A stretch of DNA of 64,000 nt from Sodiomyces alkalinus F11 (taxonomy: Eukaryota; Ascomycota; Sordariomycetes; Glomerellales; Plectosphaerellaceae): NCBI RefSeq assembly GCF_003711515.1, contig NW_021167085.1, positions 3,507 to 67,506 on the forward strand. Direction: 5' to 3'. The position numbers and the translations under genes are program-made. Under the pieces are notes generated by a model. It ran no database searches, was not told where the DNA came from, and saw nothing but the letters and a program-made list of their open reading frames with translations. How positions within the stretch are numbered: the stretch's first letter is position 1; every line of letters begins with the position of its first letter. This document shows positions 34,502-45,049 of this stretch, piece after piece.

Positions 34502-36064
34502 CTAACCCGGCTTACTCCGTAACACGCCCGTCCGGGAACCTTCCCAGATGAGCTCGAGGACTTCGTGTTGATCTTCGGGTTTCCGGCCCTTAAAAACATA
34601 GGTCTGACGGAGACCGCCGTCCGGGAGGACCTCGGCATCGAGCAGCTTGTAGCTCTTCTTCTTCTCCGGCGGCATCTTGTTGCGCAGAGGACCGATGCTG
34701 AAGTCGTAGCCGCTATCGGCGGCGGACCACGTAGCCTCCATCTTGTCGAGCTCGAGGTGGCGGAGGCCGTCGCGGTACTCGACGACGGAGTAGCCGTTGG
34801 TGAAGACGGTCTTCTCGCCCATGCGCCAGCGCTGCAGGAAGCAGTCGCCGCAGACATGGGTTATGGTGGACATGAGGGTGACGGGGGAGTGGTACCAGCT
34901 CTTCCAGTGGTGCAGGCTCAGGGGATTGCGACCACCCTCGTAGAAGCCGGCCGCGTCTTTCCCGAGATCCATCTGCTGGAGGTCGGGAAGCAGGGTGAGC
35001 TTGGTGTGCGACTCCCGGTAGACGCAGTCGCGAATGAGCGCATCGCCCTCGTGGAACTTGGCCTCGTCGAGGCACTTCTCCAGCTTGGGCTCGAGGTGAC
35101 GGGCCAGGGGCGGAGAGAGGAAGACACCAGCGCCGCCAAAGGCCATGTATCCAAAGTTGCGGACTGCCTTAAAGTCCTCGGAGAGGGCACCGACGTAGGC
35201 GGGTTGGGTGTGGTCGATGGTATCGAGGGCGGTGGAGAGACGGTGAAGGGAAGGGAAGAAGGTATCGTCGTCCAAGATGCCGATCCACTGGGTCTCGGGT
35301 TTGGCCTCGCGGACAAGATCGCGGATGATGGTGAAGTGGTTCTCGGACACGCTGAGGGAGGCGCGCATAGGCTTGATGAAGCGGGCCTCGATGTCGTACT
35401 CGGCGTAGAGGGCTTCGAGGGCCTCCAGGTCGCGGGGTTTCTCGAAGGCGTCGGACACGACTCCCACGATCTTGGCGCGGGAGCCGGAAAGCCAAAAGGA
35501 GAAAGATGCGAGGGACTCCTCGAAACGCTGATACGACGTGGCGACGCCGAAGATGAGATGAGGGTATGTAGACTTGGGGTAAGGGCTCGGAACGCGGAGG
35601 GGCAGCGGGTCGCATTTGTCGAGGTGGATGGGCACGTCGCAGGAGGTCAAGTCTATTTCGGTCCTGGAGGTGAAGAGCGGGTCAGAGATGTTGGCGACGA
35701 CGTCGCGGTCGATGGAGGTGGACAAGACGGGCTTGATGCAGCGGCGAGAGTAGGTAATCTTGTCGGTCAGGCCCAATTCGGGTTTCTTGAGGTGCTTCAA
35801 AGCGGGAGGTGGGCAGTTGGTCGGGGCGGGGTGTGTCATGGCAGCGCCAGTAGGGGTGTGATGGCCGGGCTGCTGGGCATCGGCGGCTGCGGAGGCGGTA
35901 TCTTCTTGGCTACCGAAGCCATAAGTATAGGCCGAGGAAGCGAAGTCGAGGGGATGGCCAGTATCCTCGAGGCGATAAAGGATGAGGAAGATGAGGATGG
36001 CGATGACGGCTGCGGTAGACAGAGTCCTCGCGGGGCGACTCTGGGAGGGGAGTTTGAATTTCAT
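34502..36064 (-). CDS. GT31-type glycosyltransferase (DUF604-like), type II membrane
   Basis: A 520-aa single-exon protein. The start at MKFKLPSQSRPARTL places a transmembrane anchor (TAAVIAILIFLILYRL) about 20 residues in, giving the short cytosolic tail, stem and luminal domain of a Golgi glycosyltransferase. The upstream in-frame extension (MAPYVATV...) is low complexity and would bury the anchor. In the luminal part the metal-binding DxD motif is ILDDDTFFPS, preceded by ETQWIG and followed by FGGAGVFLSPPLA and GDALIRDC blocks typical of Fringe-like/DUF604 members. Substrate unknown; fungal members are mostly uncharacterised. Confidence 0.82.
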   Translation of the reverse strand: MKFKLPSQSRPARTLSTAAVIAILIFLILYRLEDTGHPLDFASSAYTYGFGSQEDTASAAADAQQPGHHTPTGAAMTHPAPTNCPPPALKHLKKPELGLTDKITYSRRCIKPVLSTSIDRDVVANISDPLFTSRTEIDLTSCDVPIHLDKCDPLPLRVPSPYPKSTYPHLIFGVATSYQRFEESLASFSFWLSGSRAKIVGVVSDAFEKPRDLEALEALYAEYDIEARFIKPMRASLSVSENHFTIIRDLVREAKPETQWIGILDDDTFFPSLHRLSTALDTIDHTQPAYVGALSEDFKAVRNFGYMAFGGAGVFLSPPLARHLEPKLEKCLDEAKFHEGDALIRDCVYRESHTKLTLLPDLQQMDLGKDAAGFYEGGRNPLSLHHWKSWYHSPVTLMSTITHVCGDCFLQRWRMGEKTVFTNGYSVVEYRDGLRHLELDKMEATWSAADSGYDFSIGPLRNKMPPEKKKSYKLLDAEVLPDGGLRQTYVFKGRKPEDQHEVLELIWEGSRTGVLRSKPG

Positions 36065-38689
36065 GGTAGCGAAAGCATGCTGAAGGAGGAAGTTTCGGGG
36101 GTGAGGGTTGATGGTCGGCTTCGACAGGTTTGAAGCCTCGTGATGTTGAATGTGGGGGGTGCTGATGTGATGTATCTCCTCGACGGATGGTATCGTTGTC
36201 GTATGTTTTGTATTATGTGTCGTGTGTCGAGATGGATTAATAGTAGTTCCCTGCGCGTGTACGATACGGGGAAGAATGGTCAAGCGAGGGACAGTGGCAA
36301 CGTATGGAGCCACGGGAAGAAGAAAGCGTGTTGTCGAATGGAGGGGATGGACGGATTAACAGAGGGCGAGAAAGTCAGAATAGAGAGAGAGGGAATATTG
36401 TGGCTAGGAAGAGATTAAACCAAGAAAAGGGTAGGAAAGAAAGGAGGGGAAAAAAGATCGGATAGTGAAGACGAGACGTGACGATGGTAAAGGGAGGGGA
36501 AAAGATGAAGATGGGAGGAGGAAAAGGAACAGACGGTGACTAAGGTAGGTAGGTAAGGTAGACAGGAGAAATGGCAGGTACAACGTATCCGTAAGCTGTT
36601 AGCGTTACACTGTAAGAACCGGGTATATGATGAAGACGAAAGCGTGTGAAAACGAGAGGAAGGAGAGAGTGAGGAGATGCGAGGCAGACGGCCCGTACCT
36701 GCAATAACCGACGGAGTACTCAGAACGGGGAAGGTACCGGGTACTAATAAAGGGCCCCTAATAAATTCAACTTCCTTTCTGAATGCAGGAGCAACCCAGT
36801 TCCGTTACAGGAGGTTGCAGACATTGGGTGGAGACGGAAGCAACACGATGTACGAAGTACGTACAAGTTTGTGTATCTACCTAACTTATAAGGTACCGTG
36901 CCTAGGTTGACAGAAAGGAGGTAAGGTACGATATACTTTTGCACCTCTGTGTACAGTGTATTACAGTGTAGGCTTTAGTAGACCACGTCCCAGGTTCCCA
37001 ACCTCGGTGTCCGTCCGTACGTACAAGTGCAGCTCAATACTCCCTTCGTACAGTGCGCAGTGTTCAAGTGATGACAACTGGGGCTCAACTTTCCCACGGC
37101 CGAAAAAGTCCGACCCGCCACATGAAGGTCCACTGAACCCGTCAGGCCATCATTCTATCAGTGCTCGTTGACTGACACGCAGCGCGACTGGGTAGAAATG
37201 CGAATCACCGCCTTGGACGTAGGGTTTGCAGCTTATTGATTTTCATCAACTCGACGGGTGTATATTTATACCTATCCCGGACGAATCAGACGCCTAAGTC
37301 ATACCTTTGTCCACTTTTTTTTTTTTCTTTTTTTTTTTNNNNNNNNNNNNNNNNNNNNNNNNNNNNNNNNNNNNNNNNNNNNNNNNNNNNNNNNNNNNNN
37401 NNNNNNNNNNNNNAAAAAAAAAAGGTCGAGGCCTTCTCGTTTAGGCCAAAGCGCCTACCCGGAGAAAAAGGGGTCCCGTGTCTCAAGAGGTCTAGACCCA
37501 ATCCCGTCATTTCCCCCGTTCTCCCCCGTTGCAGCGGAAATGAGGAGTGGCATTCGATCGATGAAATCGAGCATGAAGATCGACTTCTCTTTGTATTGGG
37601 GTGGTCCAGAATATTTCCAGCGCCGACCAACCTACGTTGTACACTCTAACCCCTGTTTAATTATATGTGGTGTACTTGCGGATCCGTATAAACCAATAGT
37701 GTCACGAGAATAAGTGGAGTAGACTACAAATAGATACATATTTCTGTATATAAAATATAGGGGCTTAGATATACTAAACCGCGGGACTAGGTATCCTGGC
37801 AAGTAACCTTATAACCCCTTAACAAGTAAAGTCGATATCGTATAGAAGCACGTACCTAGGTGTTGTTAGTGGAGGTACGTTCCTCGAACCTTCTTGAATT
37901 TCCTAAAAGAGTAAGTTACGAATGTACCTTAAACATAATTAAACAGGGGTTGTATAGTACGAATAGCAGTACGGAGTATTTGTGATTACGTACCACTACT
38001 TCGTCCAGCCGAGTCTCTTTGGTTAGAAGGAATCTGCCGTCCGGAATACTTAATTCAAAGTAGGTAGCTATACGTAGTCCAGCTTCGAATGGTACCCTCG
38101 ATGGGTATCCAGGAACAAGGTACGGATGTTCGTAAACGACCAAGTCAATCCAACAATGCCCTCTGTCCTTTTTATTCTTCAGACAGACCGTCTTTCTCCT
38201 TCCTGCACTTGCAGTTTGCATTGTTTCGCCATATTCTCCTCCGTACGTGTACAAAAAAGCCTTGAAGCTACCCATAATCATTCAGCACGCTGTTATTGGT
38301 TAGACAGATTCTGTACCTGCATTGGGATATTAACCGTCCCACTTGGTACAGAGATGGCCTGAGCTTGGTATCTCTTGGCAGGCATCGGATTAACAGATCT
38401 ACGAATAAGTACCAAGTACGCACACGCCCGTACCGGTACTCAGGGGCAGCACAAGGGTTTTTTTGGTGGAAATCTCGTTCACACCTGGTCTCTGATATTG
38501 TACTCAATAGTTGTAAGCACCTATATATACACGCTCAACCAATATGTCCAAGAATGAAAATCAATCGGCCATCACATCCCCAAGGATATTGACTCCATGT
38601 CCCCTCGAACCGGCCGATAGTTCAAGGCCAACGGTCTGTCCTCCGTCCTCCCCCTTTCGTCTCACCACCCACGCACTGCAGCATCCTTC
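36065..38689. other. Gene-poor AT-rich region with an assembly gap
   Basis: Purine-rich leader-like DNA at 36400-36670 belongs to the glycosyltransferase promoter. Past 36700 the sequence is AT-richer and full of GTAC/ggtacct words. No reading frame has protein-like composition. The 75-N gap sits inside. Confidence 0.5.
37339..37413. other. Assembly gap (75 N)
   Basis: Run of Ns bounded on the left by an almost pure T run (from about 37313) and on the right by a 10-nt A run. Confidence 0.98.
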
Positions 38690-39709
38690 TTAAAACTGAG
38701 CACGGCCGACGCGGCGAACGACCCGCTCGGTGCTGCGCCTGGCCTTCTTGGCCTTCTTGCTCTGGGTGGAGCGGCGGCGACGACGACGGCGGCACTCGGC
38801 GGGAGGAGTCGGCGCCGAGCTGGGCTCCTGAGCGAGAGAAGTAGTAACGGTGACGAGAGTGGTGGAAGGCAGGACGGTCGAGAAGACGGGCTCCGGGGCG
38901 GTGTCATCGTCGTCACCAGGCGCCGGGGTAGGTGCGGGGGCAACCGGGACGGTGCTGCTGGGGACCTCTGGCTCTTCGGGAGCAGGGCTGGCGTTGCCGC
39001 CAGTCCAGACTTCCGGGCCGGGGATGAGGTATTCGCCGCCGTCGAAAGTGTAGACGTTGAAGACAATGCCCGGGTCCGCGTAGGTGTAGCCGGTGTTAAA
39101 GTCGAAGCTTTGGTCGGGCACGCTGGAGCCGCCCGAGGTGATCTCGACCTGGACGCAAGACGGGTAGAACTGGGCGCCGCGGGCCGGATTCGCCTCGAAG
39201 CTGACCTCGGACTCGTGGTGGGCGATGATCTCCTGGCGGATCAGGTACTGGCCGGGCGCCAGGTCGGCCGGCAAGTCGAAGTCCTGGAGGCCGTTGTTGG
39301 CCTTGATCTTGTCGACGGCCCACCGGGAGCCGTCCCAGCCGTCCTCGGCGATCTTGGTCCAGATGGGGCCGGTGCCGTCGCCGTCGGTGTACTGGGCGAT
39401 GTAAGTGATGATGGGGCCCAGGTGGGAGCCGTCGATGATGTCGTCGTCGCGCGTGTTGTGGTACCACTCGAAGCTGAGGGTGTCGCCGGCGGCGGCCTCG
39501 ACGAAGGCGGGGGCCGGGTTGGCGCCGTTGGGACCGCAGACGATGTCGGGGCTGGCGAGATCCTTGACGGGGCTGTTGTTGGGAGGCGAGCGGATGTACA
39601 GGCGCTGGCCGTCACCCTGGTCGACGCCGTTGACCCAGACGCCGTACATGAGGGCGTGGCCAGAGACGGTGCTGGCCATGGCCAGGGCAGAGGCTGCAGT
39701 GAAACGCAT
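38690..39709 (-). CDS. AA9 lytic polysaccharide monooxygenase with polybasic C-terminal tail
   Basis: Intronless, 339 aa. The signal peptide MRFTAASALAMASTVSG is followed by His18 (HALMYGVWVNGVDQGDGQ), the N-terminal copper ligand. His96 in IIDGSHLGPI is the second ligand, and ARGAQFYPSCVQVEI carries the axial-site QxY region. The catalytic domain ends near YTFDGGEYLIPGPEVW. It is followed by a Pro/Ser/Thr/acidic linker, and then, instead of a CBM1, a final segment of about 35 residues that is very rich in Arg and Lys (a run of seven Arg is visible). I start at MRFTA because the upstream extension is translation of the leader. Secreted, acting on plant cell-wall polysaccharide; differs from the first LPMO in gene structure and tail. 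Confidence 0.92.
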   Translation of the reverse strand: MRFTAASALAMASTVSGHALMYGVWVNGVDQGDGQRLYIRSPPNNSPVKDLASPDIVCGPNGANPAPAFVEAAAGDTLSFEWYHNTRDDDIIDGSHLGPIITYIAQYTDGDGTGPIWTKIAEDGWDGSRWAVDKIKANNGLQDFDLPADLAPGQYLIRQEIIAHHESEVSFEANPARGAQFYPSCVQVEITSGGSSVPDQSFDFNTGYTYADPGIVFNVYTFDGGEYLIPGPEVWTGGNASPAPEEPEVPSSTVPVAPAPTPAPGDDDDTAPEPVFSTVLPSTTLVTVTTSLAQEPSSAPTPPAECRRRRRRRSTQSKKAKKARRSTERVVRRVGRAQF

Positions 39710-41325
39710 GGTGTTGGTGTATTTCTGTTTCCTGTTTTCTGTTTTCTTGCCTTGCTGGTCGTTTGTCCGAAGTGAAAAGAACGTCAAATGTGCTCGAAGG
39801 GTTGCACCTGATGTAGTCGAAAGTATAATCGAAAGGGAGTGTGAGTTCGAACGTCGAGTTCGGGATCAAATGAATGAATGAATGGCACAGCCAAGAAAGA
39901 AAGAATTGTCTGGCAAAAAGGTGAGAAAAGGAATGAACCGACAAACACAGCGACTGCACGGTAGGGAGAGGAAAAGAGTAGGAAAGCCTTGAGGGAGACG
40001 AACGACGATGCGACTTTATATTTCATCACGAACACCGAACACCGCCTTACTTGAGGGGTAATCAGGCCTGTCCAGACCCCTGAGCCTGAGCCAAGGGTTG
40101 GGGGGCCCATCATGGCACTTCATTTCGCCATGACGCCAGAAAGGATGGGCAACTTGAGATTGCAGGCGTAGCCATCCATGGTCTGTCTCTCATCAGCCAT
40201 GCTCCCTGGCCTTGGAAAGTTGGACGTCCGGGGTGTATGGACTGCAGATTGCGAATGGGGATCTCCCATCAAGTATTATCCTTGGCCGGGAATTGGTCCA
40301 AAAGGTTCAGAGGTCCAAGGAGAATCGTCGTATCCCGCGAGAGAGAGGGGCAGTCGACACACCGTCCATCTCTCGGCTCCAACCGAGATGGGAGTTGATG
40401 ATGGTACGGTCACTGCGGTGGTGGTAGTATAAGGAAAGGTAATTGAGAGGTCACTTGTGGATCGAGGAGAGCCCTTGGAACAGTGATGAAACAACGACAT
40501 GGAAGCCCAGCCCCACTTACCATGCCTTCAACCGGCCAGTTGATTGGTCAATAGTGCAAAACCCAGCCATGTGTGTACATGTCTTTTACTGACCTAGGGA
40601 TCTCCAGGCTCAACTTCCATGCCATTTGATCCCAAGGTATTCAGCTTCAGCAAAGCTTTTAAAGATTTAACGAGACGGCTGTGTCGCAATGTCTACACTA
40701 TTGACCCTTGCCAGGTGAATCCCGCATCTGGGCCAGCGTCCATTTATCAGAAACATAACGGCCGGGGTTCGCAGTCTACATACCTTATTATTCCCTCACT
40801 TGCCGGACGTCCTTGTTTCAGTACACGCCAATGTCCTGTGCCTTGTCTGGACTATATTAACTGCATGTGCGTAGTTAGTGCTAGACAAGCTTTGGCTGAG
40901 CAAGCCATGCTCCTTATTTGCAGTTAGGAAGCGAAGTTATCGCATCCCATCGCCTTGCCTGCCATGTCAGGTCTTCTCCTGGGCCAAGGCATGTATCAAA
41001 ATACTCACCCCAGTCTTGGGCTAGGCGCTTACAGCTCGTCTTTCCTTATCACATCATCGTTGAGCTTCTGGGGCACGCTGAGATCGTTAAAAAAAAACTC
41101 TTGACTCGGAGAGTATCCGTGAACATGGCTTCCTCCAAGGAATATCGAGTTGCTTATGCATCAAGCCATGAGTCTCGTCTTTCAATCAAGCCGAGACGCG
41201 GATTTAAACGTTTCACTGCTGCATATGATGAATCGAAAGAGGAGCGGGGGGGAGAAGGGAAAAAAGAAGAAAAAGTCGTCAATTCCGTCATAATACTCCA
41301 TACCTAGTCAACACCCCTCTCGCAC
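39710..41325. other. LPMO promoter and downstream region of the dioxygenase
   Basis: The left part should be the LPMO leader and promoter. From 40500 to 41300 the sequence has many CCTTG/CAAGG and TTTAT words but no protein-like frame. A GA-rich patch at 41235-41275 precedes the dioxygenase stop. Confidence 0.45.
40014..40020 (-). promoter_or_regulatory. Possible TATA box of the second AA9 LPMO
   Basis: Minus-strand TATAAAG about 310 nt upstream of the ATG, implying a long leader. Confidence 0.35.
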
Positions 41326-42384
41326 TCACAGCTTCACATCACTCCAGTAGTACGTCCATATATCCACCCCCAAAAACTCATCCTTATACTTCCCCGCAAC
41401 CTCGTCCCCACCAGCACCAGCAGAAACCAGCAGCGGCATAAAGTGCTCCCCTCCGCCTCGGGGATGCATCTCATAAGAATGAGGAAACTCCCTCCACCGC
41501 GCCAACCTTGCCGCCCGCTCCTCACTACCCTCCGTCTCAACCGCCGGCGTCAACGCGCCGGAAAACTCAGCCACCTTCCGCGCAACCCGGGAAGTCCGGA
41601 CCGGGTCGCCCGAGAAAAGCGGCATCATCTCCGCCAGGTTGTGAAACGACGCGAAGCCAGAACCGACGATGGCGACGTTGGAGTCGCGCAGGCGACCGAG
41701 GGCGCGGCCCATCTTGTGGTGTTCCTCGGGGGACTCGGAGGCGAGCACTGAGAGCTGCACGATGGGGATGTCGGCCTTGGGGTTGATGAGGAGGAAGGGG
41801 ATGAAGACGCCGTGGTCCCAGCCGCGTTCGTCGTCGAGGACGGGAGTGAGTCCTTCCTTTTCTAGCGCGGACTTGACTTCCTGGGCTACGTCGGGCGAGC
41901 CGGGGGCGTCGTATTTCAGACGGTACGACTCCGGGGGGAAGCCGCCGTAGTCGTAGTAAAGACGATGCTGGGAGGCGGAAGAGATGGTTGGGTTGCGTTG
42001 GGACCAGTGGGCCGTGACGACGACGATGGCGCGGGGAGCCTCGTCGGTGCCGAGACGCAGAAGTTTGGGTACGCGGGTGGTGAGGGAGGAGACGATAGAT
42101 TTGTGGCTGGGGTCACCGAGGACGGGGAGAGGGCCTGGAGGTGTCAGCGGGTGAAAGTACAGTTTTTGAGTGGATAAGAGAACAGGGAGAGAAGAGAGCG
42201 GGGAAAGAGTCTTAAACTTACCTCCGCCGTGGGAGATGCAGACAACGGATCCACGCGGCATGGCGGATGAGGTTGAGGTAGAAAACGTGGAAAATGTGCG
42301 AGGCGCCGTGTGTCGAACGACAGCGTATGTGAGATAGGTGGCAACGAGGTACTTCAGGGGTCTCAGAAGCTGCCCTGGTTGCAT
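41326..42384 (-). CDS. LigB/DODA-type extradiol ring-cleavage dioxygenase
   Basis: Non-haem iron enzyme family that opens catechol-type rings (4,5-DOPA-extradiol-dioxygenase-like). Exons 42384-42222 and 42134-41326 give 323 aa. The 87-nt intron is a multiple of three and open, but removing it restores the family block ISHGGGPLPVLGDPSHK. Iron/catalytic residues fit His in ISHGGG, His in VTAHWSQRNPTIS and His in WDHGVFIPFLLI. Late conserved blocks are IVGSGFASFHNL and EMHPRGGGEHFMPLLV. Family proteins usually start right before the first His block, matching the internal MPRGSVVCISHGGG. The 41 upstream residues are hydrophobic then Ser/Thr-rich and could be a mitochondrial or membrane signal. 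Which start is used is undecided. Confidence 0.85.
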   Translation of the reverse strand: MQPGQLLRPLKYLVATYLTYAVVRHTAPRTFSTFSTSTSSAMPRGSVVCISHGGGKFKTLSPLSSLPVLLSTQKLYFHPLTPPGPLPVLGDPSHKSIVSSLTTRVPKLLRLGTDEAPRAIVVVTAHWSQRNPTISSASQHRLYYDYGGFPPESYRLKYDAPGSPDVAQEVKSALEKEGLTPVLDDERGWDHGVFIPFLLINPKADIPIVQLSVLASESPEEHHKMGRALGRLRDSNVAIVGSGFASFHNLAEMMPLFSGDPVRTSRVARKVAEFSGALTPAVETEGSEERAARLARWREFPHSYEMHPRGGGEHFMPLLVSAGAGGDEVAGKYKDEFLGVDIWTYYWSDVKL

Positions 42385-42898
42385 TCTCGAGGTCAGAGCT
42401 GGCCTTTTGTCGATAGATCTTGATTCTCTTCCAACTCACTCGAGCGAGGGACCATATATATAGGGTCTTCGTGAGTGAGTGGGAAAATAGGATCAAGGTC
42501 TGGATACGACGTCGGTACTCGGCAGGTGACAACGGTAACGTCGTGGAACCACACCGAACGCGGCTATCGGTGAGAGCGAATACGGAGTAGGAACCAACAC
42601 CAATAATACGCTAGGTCGGTAAAGCGAAGTAAATTGGTCACCTGTGTCTACTAATAAGGGACTTTGTCATCATCTGTAAGAACACACGCCGTTGTATGGA
42701 GCAGATTTGTTAAGCAATTCCTCCTTGGTTACTAATAGCGACAGTAACCTCGTGTGACGTGACTCGGCAACTTAGTAATGCGCATCACGAGGGATCCTGT
42801 CATCGTAGCCTCAACGAAACGAGCCCCGGTTGGTTGTTATGTATTTTTCAAGACGTCCAGATATCCAAAAAGGCTAGACCTCACATTAAAGCGAACAG
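42385..42898. other. Spacer between two minus-strand genes
   Basis: Contains the dioxygenase TATA element and one TACGGAGTA word near 42582. No gene supported. Confidence 0.45.
42455..42462 (-). promoter_or_regulatory. TATA box of the dioxygenase
   Basis: TATATATA about 70 nt upstream of the first Met; if TSS lies about 30 nt downstream, the long form with the N-terminal extension is transcribed with a short leader. Confidence 0.45.
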
Positions 42899-45015
42899 CT
42901 ACTGCCGCATGTACACCGACACCTGCCCCCGTCCACTCACAGCGCGAACCCTCCCATCAATCTCCAGCGGACTCCCTTCAAAAACGACAAACCGCACCGT
43001 CTTCGGTTCCTCAATACCCAGCATGGTATAAATGTTCCTGGACACCAAATCCAACGCCGTCATCTCGTCCAGCCTCCCCCCGCTATTCTTCAACGCAATC
43101 CCCGCCAACAAGCCAAGGTCGCGCACGAGCCAATCCTCCTCCAGCCCGATGGCCGTCACCACGCCCGCATCCAGGAGGGCGTCGATGGCGGTCCCGTTGG
43201 TGAGAGGCGCGCCGGTCAGGGCACGGCGCTGGTCCCAGGAGGTAGCGAAAGATTGGAACGGAGCGAGGACGACGCCCACCTCGGCGGCGGCCAGTTCGGA
43301 AGCCACGAGGTGAGACTCGGCCCCACCTAGGATTACCAGTCGCATCCGTGCCGGTGACGACGACGACGACGACGACGAGTCGGAAGCCTTGCGGACGAGA
43401 GCCTTCTCCACGTCGTCCTTGAGCCGCAATGCCGCCGCAATAACATCGGCGCTGTGCGCGGTGAGGACTAACGGAAGCTCCCCCTTGACGACCTTTCTAA
43501 GGTAGGCTTGTTCGGAGTATGGTTCCGCGGTCTCCTCCTCCTCCTTTTCCTCCCCACGGGACGAGACGGAGGCGGCGGCTTTCAAAAGTGATTTCCGCAG
43601 AGTCGAAAAGACGCCGGAGATGGAAGGCTGGGCGTCGGACTTGGCACCCAGCGTCACGGTGTAGTGAACGGCGACGTCCTCCAACCAGACGGCATCCTTC
43701 TCCAGCGCGTGCTGCGCATCCGTCACGAAGCCGACGCTCGTTCCGTAGTGCGATAGTGCGCTCATGAATCGGGGTGCCGAGATGGCCTTGGTGATGCCGT
43801 ATTTGTGGGCGGCATGGAGCTTCTTGTTGTCGAGGGTCAGGCCGTCGATGGCGCGGCTAAACTCCTTAGGGTTGAAACCGTTGTCCGTGTCGCGCTCGTA
43901 GTCTATAGCATTCAGCCCGATGGTAGCGCCAAATGCAGTGAAAGCCTTGACCAGATACCCGTTCTTGAGGTGTATGATGCGATGCGAGGGTGCCGCTTCT
44001 ATTCGGGAAGTACAGGTTCCAATGCAGATGATCTCACCGCCTGTGACGACGACGTTGGTTGTTCGTCGTCTTTCTATCGTCGAGGATCGGAGGAGAATCT
44101 TGGTGACACCAGTGAAGATAACGTCTTGGAAGACTTGTTCAGTCTCTTCCGCAGATTCGCCCAGCCTCTCATCCGGGGTGATGGGATTCGTTACTGGTTT
44201 ATTATCAAGCTCGACCGGGTCTTCAAACTGAGCGTATCCGTCGATCCACACCTGCAACGGGGTGGCGCCGACGCTGAGCGGGTCGCTGTCCCAAACAACG
44301 AGGTCGGCGTCGTACCCGGGCTTGACTTTGCCCAACCTCTGGCCGAGGCCGAGCAGGTCTGCCGGGGCTGTAGTCACGCTGGCCAAGGCGGCGTGGTAGG
44401 GCAGGCCGTATCGGTAGGCCTTGGCGGCCTCGAAGACGACGTGTTGGGCGTTCAGGACGGGGTTGTCGCTGACGTAGACGGGCGTCAACCCGTGGTCCCA
44501 TAGGATCTTACCGGCGTGTTCTGAAGCGACGTGGGCCTCGGCCTTGTAGAACATGTTATCGGCGAAGAGGGCAGATGCTGGCGGCCGGTCGCCCCAGGCC
44601 CGCTTCAAGATCTGGGAATGGGGAAAGTGATGTCAGCAAAAAGAAAGAAAATGATAAAAATAAAGGGAGGGGTGATTTGTTGATTCTCACCTCGGGAACA
44701 AGAAAAGTCTGGTGGGCATGGTGAAAGGCCCGCACGGGAAATTTGAATTCGTTGGTGTGATCAACAAAAGCCTCCAGGTCGGGAACAGTATAGCAGTGCG
44801 TATTCACATGAACCTGACCGCGCAATACGGCACCCAGAGTCTCCCAGGCCAGGTCGCGGGGTAGATACTCGTCCATACTCTCCAAGCCCAGGGTGTCGGC
44901 GCGGCGGCACCAATCGTCCTGCCTCCGGACCAGGTCAGCAGCCTGTTCAAAGGCGTGGCGGAACTCCCAGCTCTCGCCCAGGCGGGAGAAAGGGCCGCGA
45001 CCGATACGGCCGTAG

Positions 45016-45049
<34 letters not shown>

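Noticed and set aside
34565..36133. 522-codon plus-strand open frame opposite the glycosyltransferase
   Set aside because: It mirrors the GC3-rich codon use of the real minus-strand gene and has Val/Gly/Asp-rich composition with no domain.
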